DNA of 64,000 bases from Indolivaga alginatilytica (GTDB lineage Bacteria > Bacteroidota > Bacteroidia > Bacteroidales > Dysgonomonadaceae). This document shows, one piece after another, positions 46,254 through 54,410 of this stretch. The translations under genes and the position numbers were made by a program. A model generated the notes under the pieces. It saw nothing but the letters and a program-made list of their open reading frames with translations. It had not been told where the DNA came from and ran no database searches. Each line of letters starts with the position of its first letter. Within the stretch, counting starts at the first letter, position 1. The DNA is taken from positions 1 to 64,000 of the forward strand of contig NZ_QICL01000005.1 of the NCBI RefSeq assembly GCF_003201355.1, written 5' to 3'.

Positions 46254-48287
46254 ATGAAAAAATTTACTATAAAAACAACAGATAAAGACACCCTCCAAAG
46301 ATGGTTTTATCTGATGACACTAGGACGTGCTATTGATAATAAAGCACCTGCTTATCTACTTCAATCATTAGGTTGGTCTTATCATGCTCCTTATGCAGGA
46401 CATGATGGAATTCAGCTTGCAATGGGAGAGGTGTTTGTAAAAGGTGAAGACTTTATGTTCCCTTATTATAGAGACATGCTTGCGGTTTTAGCTGCTGGTA
46501 TGACTGCCGAAGAGATAATCTTGAATGGTATCTCTAAAGCTACGGATGTGGCAGGTGGTGGTAGACATATGTCGAATCACTTTGCTAAACCCGAATGGAA
46601 TATCGAGAACGTTTCATCTGCAACAGGTTCTCATGACCTTCATGCAGTTGGAGTAGCTCGTGCTATGGTTTATTATAAACACAAAGGTGTGGCTTATACT
46701 TCACATGGTGAGGCATCAACATCCGAAGGATATGTTTATGAAGCTATCAATGGAGCAAGTACCGAGCAATTGCCTGTAATATTTGTTATTCAGGATAATG
46801 GTTATGGTATCTCAGTTCCTAAGCACGAACAAACTGCTAACCGTAAAGTGGCAGATAACTTTGTAGGCTTTAAAAACTTAAAGATCATACATTGTAATGG
46901 TAAAGATGTATTCGATTCTATGAATGCAATGACTGCCGCTCGTGAGTATGCAATAAGCACAAGTAATCCTGTAATTGTTCAGGCAAACTGTGTACGTATG
47001 GGATCACACTCAAACTCTGATAAACAAACTTTATACAGAGATGAGGATGAGTTAGCATATGTAAAAGAAGCCGATCCATTATTGAAATTCCGTCGTATGT
47101 TATTGCGTTACAAACGCTTTACAGAGGAGGAGTTGAAACAAATAGAGGCTGATGCTAAGAAAGAATTGAGCCAAGCAAATAAAAAAGCTATCGCCGCTCC
47201 GGATCCGGATCCAAGTACAATTTTTGATTTTGTAACACCTGAACCATATCATCCTCAAAAATATGTGGATGGAACACATAATGAAACAGGCGAACCAAAG
47301 AATCTGGTTACAGCTATTAATGAAACATTGAAAGCTGAATTCAGGCTTAATCCAAATACTTTCCTTTGGGGGCAAGATATTGCAAACAAAGAAAAGGGAG
47401 GAGTATTTAATGTTTCAAAAGGAATGCAACCCGAATTTGGTGAAGGACGTGTATTTAATGCTCCTATTGCCGAAGATTATATAATGGGTACTGCAAATGG
47501 TATGAGCCGTTTCAGAAAAGATATCCGTATCGTTGTAGAAGGTGCAGAATTTGCCGATTATTTTTGGCCTGCTATCGACCAATATGTAGAGTGTACTCAC
47601 GAATATTGGAGAACTAACGGACAGTTTTCTCCAAATATCACAGTACGTTTAGCTGCCGGAGGTTACATTGGAGGAGGTCTTTACCACTCTCAAAACTTAG
47701 AAGGTGCATTGACTACTCTACCAGGAGCACGTATCGTATATCCTTCTTTTGCTGATGATGCAGCGGGATTGTTACGTACAAGCTTACGATCAGAAGGTTT
47801 TACACTATTCTTTGAACCTAAAGCACTTTATAATGCTGTAGAATCATCGACAGTAGTTCCTGACGATTTCGAAGTACCTTTTGGTAAAGCACGTATCCGT
47901 CGCGATGGTAGCGATATTACTATCATTACTTATGGTAATACTACTCACCTTTGTTTGGATGCTGCCGAACGTTTGGCTAAAGATGGTAATTATTCGATTG
48001 AGGTTATAGACCTTCGTTCGTTGATCCCTCTTGATAAAGAAACAATTGCTGAATCTGTTAAGAAAACAGGTAAGGTATTAGTAGTACACGAAGATAAAGT
48101 CTTTTCAGGATTTGGTGCAGAAATAGCAGCATCTATCGGAACCGAACTATATCGTTATTTAGATGCTCCTGTTCAGCGTGTAGGATCAACATTTACTCCT
48201 GTAGGATTTAATCCAATATTGGAAAAAGCGATACTTCCTAATACTGATCGTATTTATGCAGCAGCTAAAGAATTATTGGAGTTTTGA
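46254..48287 (+). CDS. 2-oxoacid dehydrogenase E1, fused alpha and beta subunits
   Basis: A 677-residue thiamine-diphosphate enzyme that decarboxylates a 2-oxoacid and loads the acyl group on E2. Residues about 1-330 are the alpha part, with the thiamine motif from HGEASTSEGYVYEAINGA to QDNGYGISVP. Residues about 345-677 are the beta part (GVFNVSKGMQPEFGEGRVFN, GGGLYHSQNLEGALTTLPGA, VVHEDKVFSGFGAEIAAS). Fusion of alpha and beta in one chain is a recurrent Bacteroidota form of BCKDH-like E1. It closes the E3-ligase-E2-E1 cluster. The stop codon overlaps a GGTCTNNGACC repeat. Confidence 0.92.
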   Translation: MKKFTIKTTDKDTLQRWFYLMTLGRAIDNKAPAYLLQSLGWSYHAPYAGHDGIQLAMGEVFVKGEDFMFPYYRDMLAVLAAGMTAEEIILNGISKATDVAGGGRHMSNHFAKPEWNIENVSSATGSHDLHAVGVARAMVYYKHKGVAYTSHGEASTSEGYVYEAINGASTEQLPVIFVIQDNGYGISVPKHEQTANRKVADNFVGFKNLKIIHCNGKDVFDSMNAMTAAREYAISTSNPVIVQANCVRMGSHSNSDKQTLYRDEDELAYVKEADPLLKFRRMLLRYKRFTEEELKQIEADAKKELSQANKKAIAAPDPDPSTIFDFVTPEPYHPQKYVDGTHNETGEPKNLVTAINETLKAEFRLNPNTFLWGQDIANKEKGGVFNVSKGMQPEFGEGRVFNAPIAEDYIMGTANGMSRFRKDIRIVVEGAEFADYFWPAIDQYVECTHEYWRTNGQFSPNITVRLAAGGYIGGGLYHSQNLEGALTTLPGARIVYPSFADDAAGLLRTSLRSEGFTLFFEPKALYNAVESSTVVPDDFEVPFGKARIRRDGSDITIITYGNTTHLCLDAAERLAKDGNYSIEVIDLRSLIPLDKETIAESVKKTGKVLVVHEDKVFSGFGAEIAASIGTELYRYLDAPVQRVGSTFTPVGFNPILEKAILPNTDRIYAAAKELLEF

Positions 48288-48325
48288 GGTCTCAGACCTT
48301 TTTATTTCTTTGGTTAGTGTGTCAA
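48287..48325. repeat. GGTCTNNGACC palindromic element, copy 9 (3' of E1)
   Basis: The E1 stop TGA (48285-48287) runs into palindrome AGGTCTCAGACCTT (48287-48300). TTTATTTCTTTGG (48301-48313) and TTAGTGTGT follow. This is one of the most complete copies and is the inverted partner of copy 8 upstream of lpdA. Confidence 0.75.
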
Positions 48326-48395
48326 TAATAATTAGTTGTACATTACTAAATAAAACGAACTAAAAAAAAATACTAACTATAAACGTGTGCGTATA

Positions 48396-48902
48396 ATGAA
48401 AAAGATAGGTTTATTTTATGGTACTAGTACTGTAAAAACAGCAGAGATAGCTAAGAAGATACAAGCTGCATTTGGAGATACTACAATGGGAGTTGTGGCT
48501 ATTGAAGAGGCTTGGAGAAAAGACTTCGAAGGCTATGATAATATAATCTTGGGAACCTCTACTTGGTTTGATGGAGAATTACCTACTTATTGGGATGAGA
48601 TACTTCCTGATTTAGATGATTTGAAATTGAAAGGTAAAAAAGTAGCCATCTTCGGTCTGGGAAATCAAGTTGATTATCCTGAAAATTTTGTTGATGGAAT
48701 TGGACTTCTTGCCGAAACTTTCGAAGCAGGAGGAGCTACAATTGTAGGTCTAACTTCTACTGAAGGTTATACTTTTGAGAAATCAAAAGCATTGAGAGAT
48801 GGTAAGTTCTTAGGATTGGCTATTGATATCGATACTCAAGCTGATAAAACTGATAAACGAATATCAGATTGGGTAGCTCAACTAAAGAAAGAGTTTAACT
48901 AA
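48396..48902 (+). CDS. Flavodoxin
   Basis: A 168-residue cytoplasmic FMN electron carrier. The phosphate-binding loop GLFYGTSTVKTAEIAKKI sits at the N-terminus. The FMN-stacking regions are IILGTSTWFDGELPTYWDE and IFGLGNQVDYPENFVDGIG. An insert after TSTEGYTFEKSKALRDGKF marks it as a long-chain flavodoxin. The ATG at 48396 is chosen; a GTG at 48387 would add only MRI. Flavodoxins often replace ferredoxin under iron shortage, which fits the TonB receptor and DUF4374 genes that face it. Followed by a bidirectional terminator. Confidence 0.93.
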   Translation: MKKIGLFYGTSTVKTAEIAKKIQAAFGDTTMGVVAIEEAWRKDFEGYDNIILGTSTWFDGELPTYWDEILPDLDDLKLKGKKVAIFGLGNQVDYPENFVDGIGLLAETFEAGGATIVGLTSTEGYTFEKSKALRDGKFLGLAIDIDTQADKTDKRISDWVAQLKKEFN

Positions 48903-48931
48903 GAATTCAGAATCAGTAGATTTCTACAAAT

Positions 48932-48974
48932 AAAAAAGTCAGAGTAACCAATCGGTTTACTCTGACTTTTTTGT
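48932..48974. terminator. Bidirectional terminator between flavodoxin and DUF4374 genes
   Basis: AAAAAAGTCAGAGTAA (48932-48947) pairs with TTACTCTGACTTTTTT (48957-48972), with A and T tracts on either side. The hairpin can end transcripts from both directions, and it lies between the convergent genes. Confidence 0.8.
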
Positions 48975-49000
48975 TTATTATTTTATTTGCTTGTAGTCGC

Positions 49001-49033
49001 TATACTTATCAAAGAAAAAGGGATGAGGTCTTT
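49001..49033. repeat. Degenerate GGTCTNNGACC-family element, copy 10 (3' of DUF4374)
   Basis: Read on the reverse strand: stop TAA, then AAGACCT, CCTTTTTCTTTG and ATAAGTATAG. This keeps half of the palindrome plus the CTTTG arm and the ATAGTGTA-like tail of the complete copies. Together with the copy at 50280 it brackets the DUF4374 gene in inverted orientation. Confidence 0.5.
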
Positions 49034-50256
49034 TAATCTAGCTTAAAGAATCCACCAACAAACGTAGTCGAAATTTTAGCACCTCTTTCACCTGTTGCCG
49101 TTTGCGGATCAACACGGTATATGTAAGTGCCTTCTGCGGTTGTGATGGGACAATATACATATCCACCATCTACCAAAACATTGAAACGTCGTCCACCATT
49201 TCCATTATGAACGGGGATTTCTTCAATATCGGTTATTGTTTGTTTATTTAAGTCGATAATACAACACTTCAATGCTTTATCAGACCATCTGTCTGCCGCT
49301 GTCTGAGGATTGAGTGTGCTCACTTCCGCATATACTAATCCAGCTCCAATATATCTTATATGGGCAGGTTTTAAACCTCCCGATTTAGTTTCGAAATCGA
49401 AGAAATAATCATCAAATTTAGTCTGTCCTTTAGGTATACGAAGGAAAGCTGCATCCTTGGTGCTTTGTGAGAATCCGTTGGCTAAGGCAGAGTTTGACAT
49501 GATATACATATCTCCCGATTCTACTTTGAAGATTCCATTATGTGCATACCACGATCCGGCGGGTCCTGTACGTGTATCTTTCATAATCGTTTCGAGTTTC
49601 ATATCCGGATATGAGTATACAGCAACATAAGTAGTATCGGTAAATTTTGTACTATAGTCTGTTGGATTCATCCCGAAATAGGTCATATAGACTTTATTTT
49701 CACTCATACAAATCCCTGTGATACTAGGCCATTCTAATGTAGCGATAGGAGCAATAGGTGTTCTTCCTTTATTGGTTATAGATACAGTATTTATATCTAC
49801 AGTATAAAAGGTAATTTGGTTTCCGCTTGCTGCATTTGCCGGTATTTCGACTCCCAACATAGTATTGTTATCAATTTGAGAGAAAGCTCTTAGCGATTCA
49901 TCAAAAACAAAGTCGCCTTTTTCTTGTAAATATCCATTGGCATCTCGTACTATCCCCGTAGCACTTGTAACACCAAGTCCTCCTACACAAAATATGGTCT
50001 GATTACCTTGTTCATAATCGTGATATCCGTTCTGCTCTATTCCTTTTCCTACTGCGGTGATTTTGTCAGACATAAGGTTATCTGTGCTAACTACGTAATA
50101 GGTAGTAGTTCCATTGGCAGTTATTCCTAAGCTGATGACATAGGGAGCATTCGGGATTTCTGTATTTTCATCATCGGTAGTGTCATCGCATGACATCATG
50201 CCAAGTGAAATAAGTCCGATGAAGAAAAAGTTTGTTATATATTTTATTAATTTCAT
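49033..50256 (-). CDS. DUF4374 lipoprotein
   Basis: A 407-residue surface or periplasmic lipoprotein with lipobox SLGMMSC and an acidic tether (DDTTDDENTEIP) after the Cys. The body is rich in beta strands with repeated motifs such as TYYVVSTDNL and VYMTYFGMNP, and resembles a beta-propeller of the DUF4374 family. DUF4374 proteins commonly sit beside TonB-dependent receptors in iron or heme uptake loci of Bacteroidota. Here its receptor gene lies upstream on the same strand (104 nt gap). Molecular function is not established. Bracketed by two repeat copies. Confidence 0.85.
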   Translation of the reverse strand: MKLIKYITNFFFIGLISLGMMSCDDTTDDENTEIPNAPYVISLGITANGTTTYYVVSTDNLMSDKITAVGKGIEQNGYHDYEQGNQTIFCVGGLGVTSATGIVRDANGYLQEKGDFVFDESLRAFSQIDNNTMLGVEIPANAASGNQITFYTVDINTVSITNKGRTPIAPIATLEWPSITGICMSENKVYMTYFGMNPTDYSTKFTDTTYVAVYSYPDMKLETIMKDTRTGPAGSWYAHNGIFKVESGDMYIMSNSALANGFSQSTKDAAFLRIPKGQTKFDDYFFDFETKSGGLKPAHIRYIGAGLVYAEVSTLNPQTAADRWSDKALKCCIIDLNKQTITDIEEIPVHNGNGGRRFNVLVDGGYVYCPITTAEGTYIYRVDPQTATGERGAKISTTFVGGFFKLD

Positions 50257-50279
50257 TTCAATATTGATTAGTTATATAG

Positions 50280-50320
50280 AAGGTCTAAAACCTTTTTTAT
50301 TGCTTTGGATTAAGTATAAT
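50280..50320. repeat. GGTCTNNGACC palindromic element, copy 11 (5' of DUF4374)
   Basis: AAGGTCTAAAACCTT at 50280-50294 (one palindrome base changed), then TTTTATTGCTTTGG to 50308 and ATTAAGTATAATAACGATAG. The palindrome is 23 nt from the DUF4374 start on the reverse strand. Confidence 0.7.
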
Positions 50321-50360
50321 AACGATAGATATTTCTGTTACTAAATTATTAATGATGCAA

Positions 50361-52772
50361 TTATCTTAAAAAGTAACGAACTTTAAAGTTGAAAGCTCTA
50401 CCTGGTTTTTGTAATCTGTAATTATCATACAATTTCTCATTTGTGATGTTTGTACATTCTAATACAAAACCATATTTACCATTTTCTAATGTATATCCTA
50501 AAGCTATGTCGTGCGACATTTGTTGCGGTATTACTTTCTTAGAAGCTTTAGCTCCCAATCCGGGGAAAGACAAGTAATATTTCTGAACATAATCAAATAA
50601 ATAGTCTAATGTTAGCTCAGAGTTTTTTATAATCACGTTCTGGAATAGAACACCTGCATCTCCATTAGCAAAGAAATAAGGAATGTTAGGTAGGCGTTCT
50701 TTGTATGATATATGCTCGAAAATACCTTCACCAACCAAACTTCCTGTATTTTTCTCGAATTGTTGATTATCTATAATGCTTTGATAAGTAACATTTACAC
50801 CTGCATGAAGTAGATTTTTCCATCTATATTTCACACCACCTTCTATTCCCTTAGTCAATACCTTGCCTAAATTTTCATAAGCAGTTGTAGGATCAGTAGT
50901 TAAACTAACTCCTTTAAGGATAAAATCTTTAGTATTTCTATAAATTAAATTTGTTTCAAAATATAGGGTATGTTCATTATTTAAGTGTTGCTCATAAGCA
51001 ATACCTAAGTTCACATTATCGCTGCTTTCTGCCTTAAGATCGGGGTTGCGTTGTTGAATCAAACCATCTCCAAACATCTCTGTACTTTCAGGTAAGCGAT
51101 ACGCTTGTTCGTAGGATAGTTTTGCCTGTAATTTAGGTAGGATGAAAAAGGTCGTAGCGGCACCATATCCAAAATAGGTTTTACTGTCTTTTACTTTTTC
51201 CAGTCTTGCGTTTACGGTGTATTCATCCAATCTCTTATAGGTTGAACTATTGGTATTGTATAGCTTCCCGAATATATTTGCATTCCAACGATCATACTTT
51301 ATTTGCCATCCCAAACCCGTGACATTCTTAGTCAGTTTTTGAGGAATTTTATTCGATTCATTTTCGGGGTCTACCTTGTCATGTATCTTTCTGTTCATAG
51401 ACGAAAATACATGGTTCAATGTGATAGATTGATGAGTGTCTAACATATAGCTAACGTTTGCAGTTGAGAGCCATTCTCTATTCTTTATTTCCGAATCGGT
51501 ATATGCTCTTTCACCTCTGGTGGAATCTTTGATAGATTCTCCTAACCAGTTATAGCTTCTCGAGATTGTGTCTATATTAAAAGTGTTTACGCTGTTGTAT
51601 GCTCCGTAAAAAGAAGCTGATAAACCTTCAGTAAACAAGTCATCCTTTTTGTATCGGATAGAAGGTATCAGAGATTCACTTTTTACTTTTACACCACCGT
51701 ATACAGCGTCCATCGTTGCACCTGTTTGTACATCTTTATCATTCTTGGAGACTATAACGCCTGCTAATAAATAATCGGCATACGATTTGTTTGTAACCCC
51801 ACTTTCCAGCCTGATTCCTCCTGCTTCATAGTTGTCGTGAAAGCGTTTAACCCAACGGTTGTCTACTATCTTATTTGTATTTAAATCCTTAATCGGGGCA
51901 AAAACCTTGTAATTATTATCCGAGTAATTATAGAAGGCGTTTGCACGTACAGTAAAACCTGTTTTACTATCGGTATAAGCTCCGTTTATAGCAGCTCTGT
52001 GTGTATTAAACGATCCTATTGCATAGGATGCGTCCAGATAATTTGCATCTTTACGGCTGACAATATTTACGGCTCCACCCAATGCATCAGCACCTAAGCT
52101 AACAGGAAGCACGCCTTTGTATACTTCTACACGTTCAGCCATATTCGTAGATATATTATTCAAATTGAATGACGGACCAAAGTTATCCATTGGTATTCCA
52201 TCCAAAAAGAATTTCACTTGATTTCCAGAGAACCCATTTAAACTGAAATTATAGTTTGAACCCATACCTCCATCTTGGCGTACACGTACCCCTGATACAT
52301 TATTTAAAAGTCTGTTTAGAGGGATAGAAATAACTTGGGCTCTTTTTAAATCAAGAACAGTTATAGCAAAAGCCTTTTCTTGCTGCTTACGGGCTTCACT
52401 TTTTCCAATTACAGATACCTCGTTTAAGTTTACCGAATTATCAACTTCAATATCCGATATTTGAGTTGTCTTGTTGGCTAAAACAGTTATAGCTGTCTTC
52501 TTAGATTTTACACCTATTCCCGAAACAGTAAGAACCTGTTTTCCTGTAGGTACATTTTCTAGTTTATATTCTCCACTTTCGTTCGTATATCCACCAATTG
52601 CAGCTCCGTCAATAGAAATTGTCGCAGGGTAAACAGGAGTTCCCTGAGCATCTACAACTCGCCCGCTAATAGTCCCTTTAGCCTGTTGTTGCGTTGCCGA
52701 ATATAATGAAAGATTTGTTAATGAAAGGAAGAGAAAACTGAGTAAATAAAACTTAGATAATTTAGAATTCAT
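50361..52772 (-). CDS. TonB-dependent outer-membrane receptor (siderophore/metal type)
   Basis: An 803-residue outer-membrane receptor. The start at 52772 (MNSKLSKFYLLSFLFLSL) gives a proper signal peptide; an in-frame ATG at 52835 only adds a charged stretch. A carboxypeptidase-like domain (GTISGRVVDAQGTPVYPATI) precedes the plug (LNEVSVIGKSEARKQQEKAF, GGMGSNYNFSLNGFSGNQVK). The barrel ends in FNFKVRYFLR. It is shorter than SusC proteins and has no SusD partner, so it is a metal, siderophore or heme-type receptor rather than a glycan importer. DUF4374 follows on the same strand. Divergent from plsC. Confidence 0.9.
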   Translation of the reverse strand: MNSKLSKFYLLSFLFLSLTNLSLYSATQQQAKGTISGRVVDAQGTPVYPATISIDGAAIGGYTNESGEYKLENVPTGKQVLTVSGIGVKSKKTAITVLANKTTQISDIEVDNSVNLNEVSVIGKSEARKQQEKAFAITVLDLKRAQVISIPLNRLLNNVSGVRVRQDGGMGSNYNFSLNGFSGNQVKFFLDGIPMDNFGPSFNLNNISTNMAERVEVYKGVLPVSLGADALGGAVNIVSRKDANYLDASYAIGSFNTHRAAINGAYTDSKTGFTVRANAFYNYSDNNYKVFAPIKDLNTNKIVDNRWVKRFHDNYEAGGIRLESGVTNKSYADYLLAGVIVSKNDKDVQTGATMDAVYGGVKVKSESLIPSIRYKKDDLFTEGLSASFYGAYNSVNTFNIDTISRSYNWLGESIKDSTRGERAYTDSEIKNREWLSTANVSYMLDTHQSITLNHVFSSMNRKIHDKVDPENESNKIPQKLTKNVTGLGWQIKYDRWNANIFGKLYNTNSSTYKRLDEYTVNARLEKVKDSKTYFGYGAATTFFILPKLQAKLSYEQAYRLPESTEMFGDGLIQQRNPDLKAESSDNVNLGIAYEQHLNNEHTLYFETNLIYRNTKDFILKGVSLTTDPTTAYENLGKVLTKGIEGGVKYRWKNLLHAGVNVTYQSIIDNQQFEKNTGSLVGEGIFEHISYKERLPNIPYFFANGDAGVLFQNVIIKNSELTLDYLFDYVQKYYLSFPGLGAKASKKVIPQQMSHDIALGYTLENGKYGFVLECTNITNEKLYDNYRLQKPGRAFNFKVRYFLR

Positions 52773-53078
52773 TGTTGAATTTGTTATGTCCTTTTTTGAA
52801 GCCGTGAAAGTATAGTTTCTAAGTTGTTTATACAATCACAATTAATAGGTATTTTCTTCTTGATTGACCCCTTTTGATACCTATATATGTGTAGAGTATG
52901 TATGATTATAAAATTTTATTATATATGCTGTTTTTTTTAGATTAGTATTCTTTCATACATAGACAAGTGACTTTTTCGTGAGATTCTTATCAGTTATAAT
53001 CACAAAATCTTATCATTTTTTATATTTTTAATTAACAGAATTTTTGCTAATTTTGAATATCATAAGAACTTTAGAATT
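52773..53078. other. Divergent intergenic region between TonB receptor and plsC
   Basis: About 306 nt, very AT-rich. A plsC-directed promoter candidate lies at its right end. No clear Fur-type operator was recognised, although several AT palindromes (around 52906-52925) could serve as one. Confidence 0.35.
53048..53055 (+). promoter_or_regulatory. Candidate -7 promoter element for plsC
   Basis: TAATTTTG is an exact match to TAnnTTTG, 23 nt before the plsC start. The region 19-20 nt upstream is T-rich (TTTT) but lacks an exact TTTG. Confidence 0.4.
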
Positions 53079-53813
53079 ATGCAAAAACTAATCTCATACC
53101 CCCTTTCAATAATATATTACTTACTTTTTTTAGTAACTCTACTTATTTTTCATCCTATACAATGGATCTGTTTTAATTTGTTTGGATACAACGCTCATAA
53201 AAAAAGTGTAGATGCATTAAACTTCTTTTTAACAGCCAATACTTATGTCTTAGGGACAACTTATAAAGTAGAGAATTTAGAAAGACTTCCTGAGGGAGTT
53301 CCTTTAATTATAGCTGCAAATCACCAGAGCTTATATGATATTTCGGGTATTATATGGTTTATGCGAAAAGTACATCCTAAGTTTATAAGCAAAATAGAAT
53401 TGGGTAGAGGTATCCCAAGTATCTCTTATAATCTGAATCATGGAGGTTCTGTACTTATTGATAGAAAAGATGCAAAGCAGTCTCTATCATCCATAAAGAA
53501 AATGGCTGATTATATAGAAGAGAATAAGCGATCGGCTGTTATATTTCCGGAAGGAACAAGAAGTAAAACGGGAGTACCCGGTCCTTTTGCCGAAAATGGA
53601 TTGAAGATACTTTGTAAATATGCACCTTCTGCGTATATGGTTCCTGTAACCATAAATAATTCGTGGAAAATGACTAAATGGGGTTCTTTTCCAATGGGAT
53701 TAGGAAATAAACTTACGTTTACGATTCATGAGCCTTTTGCGATAAAAGGTATTCCCTTTTCAGAAGTATTCGAGAGAGTTGAGCGAGAAGTTGTAGGAGA
53801 TATTAAAGTGTAA
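53079..53813 (+). CDS. plsC: 1-acyl-sn-glycerol-3-phosphate acyltransferase
   Basis: A 244-residue inner-membrane acyltransferase that makes phosphatidic acid. A hydrophobic N-terminal segment (YPLSIIYYLLFLVTLLIFHP) anchors it. The catalytic HX4D motif is NHQSLYD, the glycerol-phosphate-binding motif is FPEGTRSKTG, and the third block is YMVPVTINNSWK. Length is normal. The acyl-ACP desaturase downstream suggests a membrane-lipid pair, though 597 nt of non-coding sequence separates the two genes. Confidence 0.93.
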   Translation: MQKLISYPLSIIYYLLFLVTLLIFHPIQWICFNLFGYNAHKKSVDALNFFLTANTYVLGTTYKVENLERLPEGVPLIIAANHQSLYDISGIIWFMRKVHPKFISKIELGRGIPSISYNLNHGGSVLIDRKDAKQSLSSIKKMADYIEENKRSAVIFPEGTRSKTGVPGPFAENGLKILCKYAPSAYMVPVTINNSWKMTKWGSFPMGLGNKLTFTIHEPFAIKGIPFSEVFERVEREVVGDIKV

Positions 53814-54410
53814 TGCCGATTAAAAAATAGTCTCGAATCAGTTTAAAACTTTAGATGTTTAGTCATTCGTCTTGTATTACTATAGACCTATTATACCACA
53901 TTTGTTTTTTATTATCTACAAGAAAAATCAACAATGATTTTCTGCTTTTTTTTGAAAAATACTTTTTTGAGAAATTTACAGGTTACAAGATGAACTCTTG
54001 GGCTATATTTCATGTTCATAGATAAAATATATGAGTCTTAGATATCAATAACACTTATTGTTTGTTGGACGTATTTTGTTGTTTAAATAATCTGCTAATG
54101 TGTCATCTGTCAGTTCTTCAATATTAACTAAACCCATATCAGGTTCTAAAAATCAGATATATGTGTATCTGCATGATATTCACAATCTCAATTCGGTTTA
54201 TTGTTCTTTAGATTATAGTATTAGTAGCTTTTTATAAGATAAACCGATTGTTGACGACCAATTGAGTGACCCTTTAATTACGGATGATAAATAATCTTAC
54301 CTTTACTATTTATCTGCCTTTTGGTGTAGCAGGTATATTGTTTTCCTATTTAGTTGGGTAAAGAGAATATACACTCATAGAAGGGCATCACTTCAAATAA
54401 TTATAGTAGA
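53814..54410. other. 597-nt spacer, possibly containing a decayed gene
   Basis: No intact gene. On the reverse strand 54045-54137 encodes a 30-residue open frame (MGLVNIEELTDDTLADYLNN...), protein-like in composition. Other short frame pieces lie on both strands up to 54362, including a 25-residue hydrophobic frame at 54284-54361. These could be remnants of a frameshifted gene. No promoter or terminator was recognised. Confidence 0.35.
54045..54137 (-). pseudogene. Possible gene remnant or small protein (30 residues)
   Basis: Open frame ending in LNNKIRPTNNKCY, with five further in-frame residues (FLEPD) upstream of the ATG before a stop. Acidic-helical character (NIEELTDDTLADYL) is protein-like. 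No family was recognised, and it could be chance. Confidence 0.25.

Noticed and set aside
48387-48395. GTG start for the flavodoxin
   Set aside because: The ATG three codons later starts exactly at the conserved MKKIGLFYG flavodoxin N-terminus.
50361-52772. TonB receptor as another SusC glycan importer
   Set aside because: It is about 280 residues shorter than SusC proteins, has no SusD neighbour and is paired with DUF4374, so a metal or siderophore role fits better.
54238-54294. Seventeen-codon fragment (DDQLSDPLITDDK) on the forward strand
   Set aside because: It has no start codon, is closed by a stop upstream and matches no known protein end; kept only as part of the spacer description.
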